Of a stretch of 64,000 nt of DNA, positions 60,264 to 64,000 are shown in pieces; positions within the stretch are counted from its first letter, which is position 1; each line of letters opens with the position of its first letter. Both the position numbers and the translations under genes were made by a program. The stretch covers positions 124,001 to 188,000 of the forward strand of contig JAEYOV010000071.1 in the NCBI GenBank assembly GCA_023411395.1, written 5' to 3'. Under the pieces are notes generated by a model. That model was not told the DNA's origin. It did no database searches and saw only the letters and a program-made list of their open reading frames with translations. The stretch is from Bacillota bacterium (GTDB lineage Bacteria > Bacillota > Clostridia > Christensenellales > Aristaeellaceae).

Positions 60264-61201
60264 GTGCCCACCTTCCTAAGCCCTGCCTGGATTAATTTGT
60301 TGCAGAGGATCATCACCAAAAACAGGAGCGTGGCAATGGCGGAGGCGTAGCCCATTTCAAAGCGCGTATAACCATAATCAAACAGATGTGTAACCACCGT
60401 GTGTGCCGCGTAATCGGTGCTTGGGTAGCCGGCCAGCGCCATGGGTACATCGGCTACGCCAAAGGCCTGGGTGATGGACATCACCGCGCCGAACATGAGC
60501 ATGGGCTTCATGTTGGGCAGGGTGATGAAATACAGCTCCTGCCAGCGGTTACGGATACCGTCCACATAACCCGCTTCATACTGGGCCCTGTCCACGCCCT
60601 GAAGGCCGGCCACAAAGGCGAGGAAGCCCGTTCCCATGCTCATCCACAATATGACGGTAATGATCACCGGCATGATGTATTTGGCATTGATCAGCCAAAG
60701 AACGGGAGCATTGAGGATGCCCTGGTGCATGAGGAAGGCGTTGAGGTATCCGTAGGCGTCCCCGCGGAAAATGATGCCGAAAATATAGTAGGCGTTCCCG
60801 GCAATGCTGGGGACGTAGAATATCACGACGGCCAAGGTCCTGAGCCAGCGGGGCAGCTCGTTGATGAACCACGCGAAACCAAAGGAGAGCATGTATCCAA
60901 TAGGGCCGGTGATGACGGCAATCAAGAATGTGTTCTTGACGGCAATCAAAAAGATATCGTCCTGCAGCAGCAGGTTGATATAATTTAAAAAACCGATAAA
61001 GCGGGGCGGCTCCAGAATGTTGTAATAGGTGAAGCTGTAATAGATGGAGGTCAGCATCGGCAGTATAAAGAAGGTGAGGAAAAGCAGCGCGTACGGCAGC
61101 AAAAACAGATAGCAAACCTTCGCCTGTTTGGCTTTGTACCAGGCGACGGCGGCCCGTTTGCGCTTGAGCGCGGCATATTTCTGGATGAATGACTGATGCA
61201 T
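60260..61201 (-). CDS. CUT1 sugar ABC transporter permease (MalF-like), second set
   Basis: This 313-residue membrane protein begins with a basic stretch and VCYLFLLPYALLFLTFFILPMLTS as first segment. FIGFLNYINLLLQDDIF matches the MalF family. The EAA-type loop is QYEAGYVDGIRNRWQELYFITLP near residue 215, with Gly for the usual second Ala. The start has AAGGGAGG upstream and follows the binding-protein stop by 12 bases. With its partner it forms the second transporter in region E, distinct in sequence from the 52663-54568 pair. Confidence 0.88.
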   Translation of the reverse strand: MHQSFIQKYAALKRKRAAVAWYKAKQAKVCYLFLLPYALLFLTFFILPMLTSIYYSFTYYNILEPPRFIGFLNYINLLLQDDIFLIAVKNTFLIAVITGPIGYMLSFGFAWFINELPRWLRTLAVVIFYVPSIAGNAYYIFGIIFRGDAYGYLNAFLMHQGILNAPVLWLINAKYIMPVIITVILWMSMGTGFLAFVAGLQGVDRAQYEAGYVDGIRNRWQELYFITLPNMKPMLMFGAVMSITQAFGVADVPMALAGYPSTDYAAHTVVTHLFDYGYTRFEMGYASAIATLLFLVMILCNKLIQAGLRKVGT

Positions 61202-61213
61202 GGCTTGCCTCCC

Positions 61214-64000
61214 TTATTTGCCGTCAAGACCGAATTCCGCGCGTTTTTTTGCTAGCTCCTCGTTAATGACCCTGGCGTAGTCCTGCAATGTTTCCCTGGG
61301 ATCCAGCTTGTCGGCGACCACCTTGCGCACGGCGTTGACAAGATGACGGCTCGTAAAATAGCCGCCGGCCACCTCCCGAAAGCCTACCGCCTGCTCCATC
61401 TGCCTTTTGATGATCTCCATCTGCTCAGCACTCCAGGCCAACTGCCGGAATGCCTGCTTGTTGGCCGTGGGATACCGTGCGGAGGCGCCCAGCACGCTTT
61501 CGATCTCCCTGCCGAAGCGCACTTGGCTATTTTCGCTGACCCACCACTTCATAAACGTCCACGCGTTGTTTTTTACTATTTGGTTGTCCGTAGCAATCAT
61601 CATGCAGCTGGCTCCCTGTGAATGAACCGCATGATCTATATAAATGCTTCCATCCTCGCCGGTTTTTTGCACTCCCGGCAATACCGTAAAGCTCCACAGC
61701 CCGCGGATTTCCGGGGCGGATACCGCCAGTATATTGAAAGTGGTGTAATCGGCGATTCCAAGGGGCATTTCCCCGGAGCGGAAGCGGCTGGGAAAATCGA
61801 AGATGGATGGCAGGCCGTAGTCCGTATACAGGGAGGTATACAGCTTGAAGGCGTTCACCCCGGCTTCACTGTCAATGACTGTTCTGGAACCCTCTTTGTT
61901 GTAGATCGCCCCGCCGTTTTGATAGGTCATGGCATACATGGCAAACAGGTTTTGTGTATTCAAGTCGGGGAAGGGGATGCCAACCGTCATGTTGTTCCCC
62001 TGAAGGGTAGGCAGTATGGCGATGAGCTCCGCCCATGTCTTTGGCACAGGCAGACCGATTTCATCCAGTACATCTTTGCGGTAGAAAAGCACTGAGCAGA
62101 CCTGGGTTTCCGGAAGGCCATAGATACCGCCCATCAGTTCAAGAGCCGCGTACGCGCCGAGGTAAAAATCAGCAATCACCTGCTCAAAATCCGGAAAGGT
62201 GGTCAAATCCACCGCGGCACCGCGCAGGGCGAAGTTGACAGGGTTCCAGGAATCGGTGTTCACCACCACATCGGGCCCATTGCCGGCGACCACGGCACCC
62301 AGCAGCGCGTTGGGGTCCACCAGCTTCAGGTTTACCTTGATGCCCGTATTCGGCACGAAGGTATCATCTATCATGGTTTTGAGCACGTTGCTCTGGTCCC
62401 GGCCGGCCATGCTCAACACCTGGTTCGCGCCGGCCATGATCCACACCTCAAGCGCATCTTCCTTGTCCGTGTCATACACGTTCCCCAAGGTGTTATAATC
62501 CACCGTATAGGAAGAAATCAGGGAACGGATCTCATGCAGCGCCTTGTCGATAAACCCTTCCCGGGTCTTTTCCACCTGTGTTTTTACGCCGGAAACAATG
62601 ATGCAGTCGATGTCCAGCATGATTTCGCTCATGGCCTGCATGGAAGTGCCCAGGGCTGTGATATTATCCTTGAAATTGACAAAGGCTTTGGTGATCTTGT
62701 CAGGGTCCTTGACAAACTCCTCCAACTGCACAGCCAGCGTCTGGGCCACTGCGATGCGGTCGGACTTTTGTCCCGTAACGGCCACCGTATCATCCACCAG
62801 CTTATAAAGCCGCATGCTTTCCAGCCGCATGGCCTCGATAACCTCGGGGTACACCTTGATCAGGTTGTAGTCGCGGTAAACATCTGGCTGTACGCCTGTG
62901 AGCACAAGAATTTTGCGGTAGATTTGATTCAGGTTGAAAATGCTATTCTGCATCTGGGATAGAACTGGGCCCATGTCTCCCAGAGTAGCCTCCAGCCGCA
63001 GGGTGTGGCCGCCCTTGGCCAGGTAAAACCGGAACGGCTCTCCGGCCGCATCGGCAAGGGTCAAGCTATTCCAGGCGGTTCCATAGGGAAAACGGATAGC
63101 TTTCACTTCCTCAAACGGAACTACCCCGTCAATAAACAGTGTCCGGCAGGAAAGGTTGCCGCGGCTGAAGTTCTGCCGTCCCTTCAAGGTGATGTGGTAA
63201 TACCCATCCTCCGGTACATCAATATTCCATTCAATCCACTGCCCGGCGCTTCTCCAGGGAGTGCCGCCAATAATGTTGAGCACCGTGTTTGTTACGCTGT
63301 AAGGCTCAGTGGCCGGGGAAGAACGGTCATACCTAGGATACAGGGAAGGGGAGGAGCGCAATACCGCATCCTCACCCTGCACCTTTTGATAATATGTTTC
63401 CCCCGTTGGGGTCATGGACAAATCCGGATGTTCCGAAATATATGATTTGTATGTTCTTTCGGGAAGTATTGGGGTCAGGGTAAGCGCCTTGATATAAACA
63501 GGTTCGTTAATGGCTGTGAGCGACAACGTGTGGTTACCTTCTTCCATGTAGAACTTGTAGGGTTCTGCCTCATGGCCCAGATGGTCGCGGAAAAAGGCAA
63601 TCTGCCACTTAAATACTTCTTTCTGGGACGGGCGGATGTCGTTGCCACGATTATCCTTTTTTACATCCCCCGCATCGGTCCATAGACGTGAAAAAAATAG
63701 AGCATCGGCACCGGAAAAGGGGCTCAGGCCATCGATGTGCAATGATCGCTCGATATCGACTCCACGGGATGGGGTGGCAAGGTATTCCATGCGGATATTG
63801 TACAGCCCGCTTTGAGGTATATGGAGCTGCCATATGACGGTGGAATTGTCCCCGGTATAAAGGGCCGGGACATCTCCTGCTTCATCCTTGTAAACGGCGC
63901 CTTCCCCCAGGGCTTCAAATTCGAAAAGTTCAACCGTCACTTCTTCTTGGGCAGTATTTGCGCCGGCATGAAGGTGCAGGTATTGCGCATATGTATTATC
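61214..64000 (-). CDS. Solute-binding protein with N-terminal carbohydrate-binding-like domains, cut by window edge
   Basis: At least 928 residues; the frame stays open through the last 60 bases, so the true N-terminus lies outside. Two beta-sandwich repeats occupy the front half: GDNSTVIWQLHIPQSGLYNIR with RSLHIDG, and AGQWIEWNIDVPEDGYYHIT with RTLFIDG. Each ends in a similar 'GGHTLRL/GNHTLSL' strand, like CBM35-type carbohydrate-binding modules. A helical linker follows. The last 430 residues are a family-1 ABC solute-binding domain (LEVWIMAGANQVLSM, GNGPDVVVNTDSWNPVN, VLFYRKDVLDEIGLPVPKTW). Binding domains fused to a transport receptor are unusual and suggest capture from an insoluble polymer. 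The two permease genes follow at once. Confidence 0.8.
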   Translation of the reverse strand, partial: DNTYAQYLHLHAGANTAQEEVTVELFEFEALGEGAVYKDEAGDVPALYTGDNSTVIWQLHIPQSGLYNIRMEYLATPSRGVDIERSLHIDGLSPFSGADALFFSRLWTDAGDVKKDNRGNDIRPSQKEVFKWQIAFFRDHLGHEAEPYKFYMEEGNHTLSLTAINEPVYIKALTLTPILPERTYKSYISEHPDLSMTPTGETYYQKVQGEDAVLRSSPSLYPRYDRSSPATEPYSVTNTVLNIIGGTPWRSAGQWIEWNIDVPEDGYYHITLKGRQNFSRGNLSCRTLFIDGVVPFEEVKAIRFPYGTAWNSLTLADAAGEPFRFYLAKGGHTLRLEATLGDMGPVLSQMQNSIFNLNQIYRKILVLTGVQPDVYRDYNLIKVYPEVIEAMRLESMRLYKLVDDTVAVTGQKSDRIAVAQTLAVQLEEFVKDPDKITKAFVNFKDNITALGTSMQAMSEIMLDIDCIIVSGVKTQVEKTREGFIDKALHEIRSLISSYTVDYNTLGNVYDTDKEDALEVWIMAGANQVLSMAGRDQSNVLKTMIDDTFVPNTGIKVNLKLVDPNALLGAVVAGNGPDVVVNTDSWNPVNFALRGAAVDLTTFPDFEQVIADFYLGAYAALELMGGIYGLPETQVCSVLFYRKDVLDEIGLPVPKTWAELIAILPTLQGNNMTVGIPFPDLNTQNLFAMYAMTYQNGGAIYNKEGSRTVIDSEAGVNAFKLYTSLYTDYGLPSIFDFPSRFRSGEMPLGIADYTTFNILAVSAPEIRGLWSFTVLPGVQKTGEDGSIYIDHAVHSQGASCMMIATDNQIVKNNAWTFMKWWVSENSQVRFGREIESVLGASARYPTANKQAFRQLAWSAEQMEIIKRQMEQAVGFREVAGGYFTSRHLVNAVRKVVADKLDPRETLQDYARVINEELAKKRAEFGLDGK

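Overview
The window looks like part of the chromosome of a fermentative Clostridia-type Firmicute, possibly Christensenellales-like. I infer this from strong AGGAGG ribosome-binding sites, YesM/YesN-type regulators, LplB/LipO-type sugar transporters, short 'LLALxLxALAE' signal peptides, moderately high G+C and consensus sigma-A promoters. The genus is a guess. Almost everything encodes uptake and breakdown of sugars, sugar acids and plant polymers. I see no rRNA, tRNA, CRISPR, phage or transposase gene.

Region A (1-11829) is an acid-catabolism locus. On the minus strand are the start of a probable aconitase-X gene (cut by the window edge), a fumarate-reductase-like flavoprotein and a PreA-like dehydrogenase with two 4Fe-4S clusters. 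Divergent from these are a GntR/FCD repressor, an LpdD-like prenyl-FMN helper, a TAXI-type TRAP transporter (receptor plus fused permease) and a UbiD decarboxylase. A convergent pair follows: a glyoxylate-carboligase-like ThDP enzyme and a TIM-barrel isomerase. Three GTATAC-centred sites at the three promoters around the GntR gene suggest one regulon.

Region B (12107-21059) is one plus-strand operon: a CUT1 sugar ABC transporter, a large unrecognised glycosidase-like protein and two tandem FAD oxidoreductases, ending in two terminators. Region C (21076-33630) has a membrane-bound AraC regulator divergent from an LplB/LipO-type transporter. After it comes a 330-bp stretch packed with hairpins, possibly a structured RNA, and then three tandem GHL6-like putative glycosidases.

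Region D (33679-48152) has a CUT2 rhamnose-type ABC transporter on the minus strand. Divergent from it is a translationally coupled histidine kinase / response regulator / sugar-binding lipoprotein trio, whose lipoprotein is a paralogue of the transporter's own binding protein. Downstream are an FGGY kinase, a truncated TRAP permease, an enolase-superfamily dehydratase, a DapA-family aldolase and an SDR, which together fit a non-phosphorylative sugar-acid route.

Region E (48203-64000) is a long minus-strand polysaccharide operon. It holds a solute-binding protein with carbohydrate-binding-like N-terminal domains (cut by the right edge), two permeases, an NHL/TPR membrane-anchored protein, a Yip1-type membrane protein, a DUF5696-like protein, two more permeases, a second binding protein, and a secreted GH10-GH43-CBM6-like xylan enzyme. 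A decayed binding-protein tail lies at its end. None of the four CUT1-type transporter sets carries an ATPase, so a shared MsmX-like ATPase elsewhere is expected.
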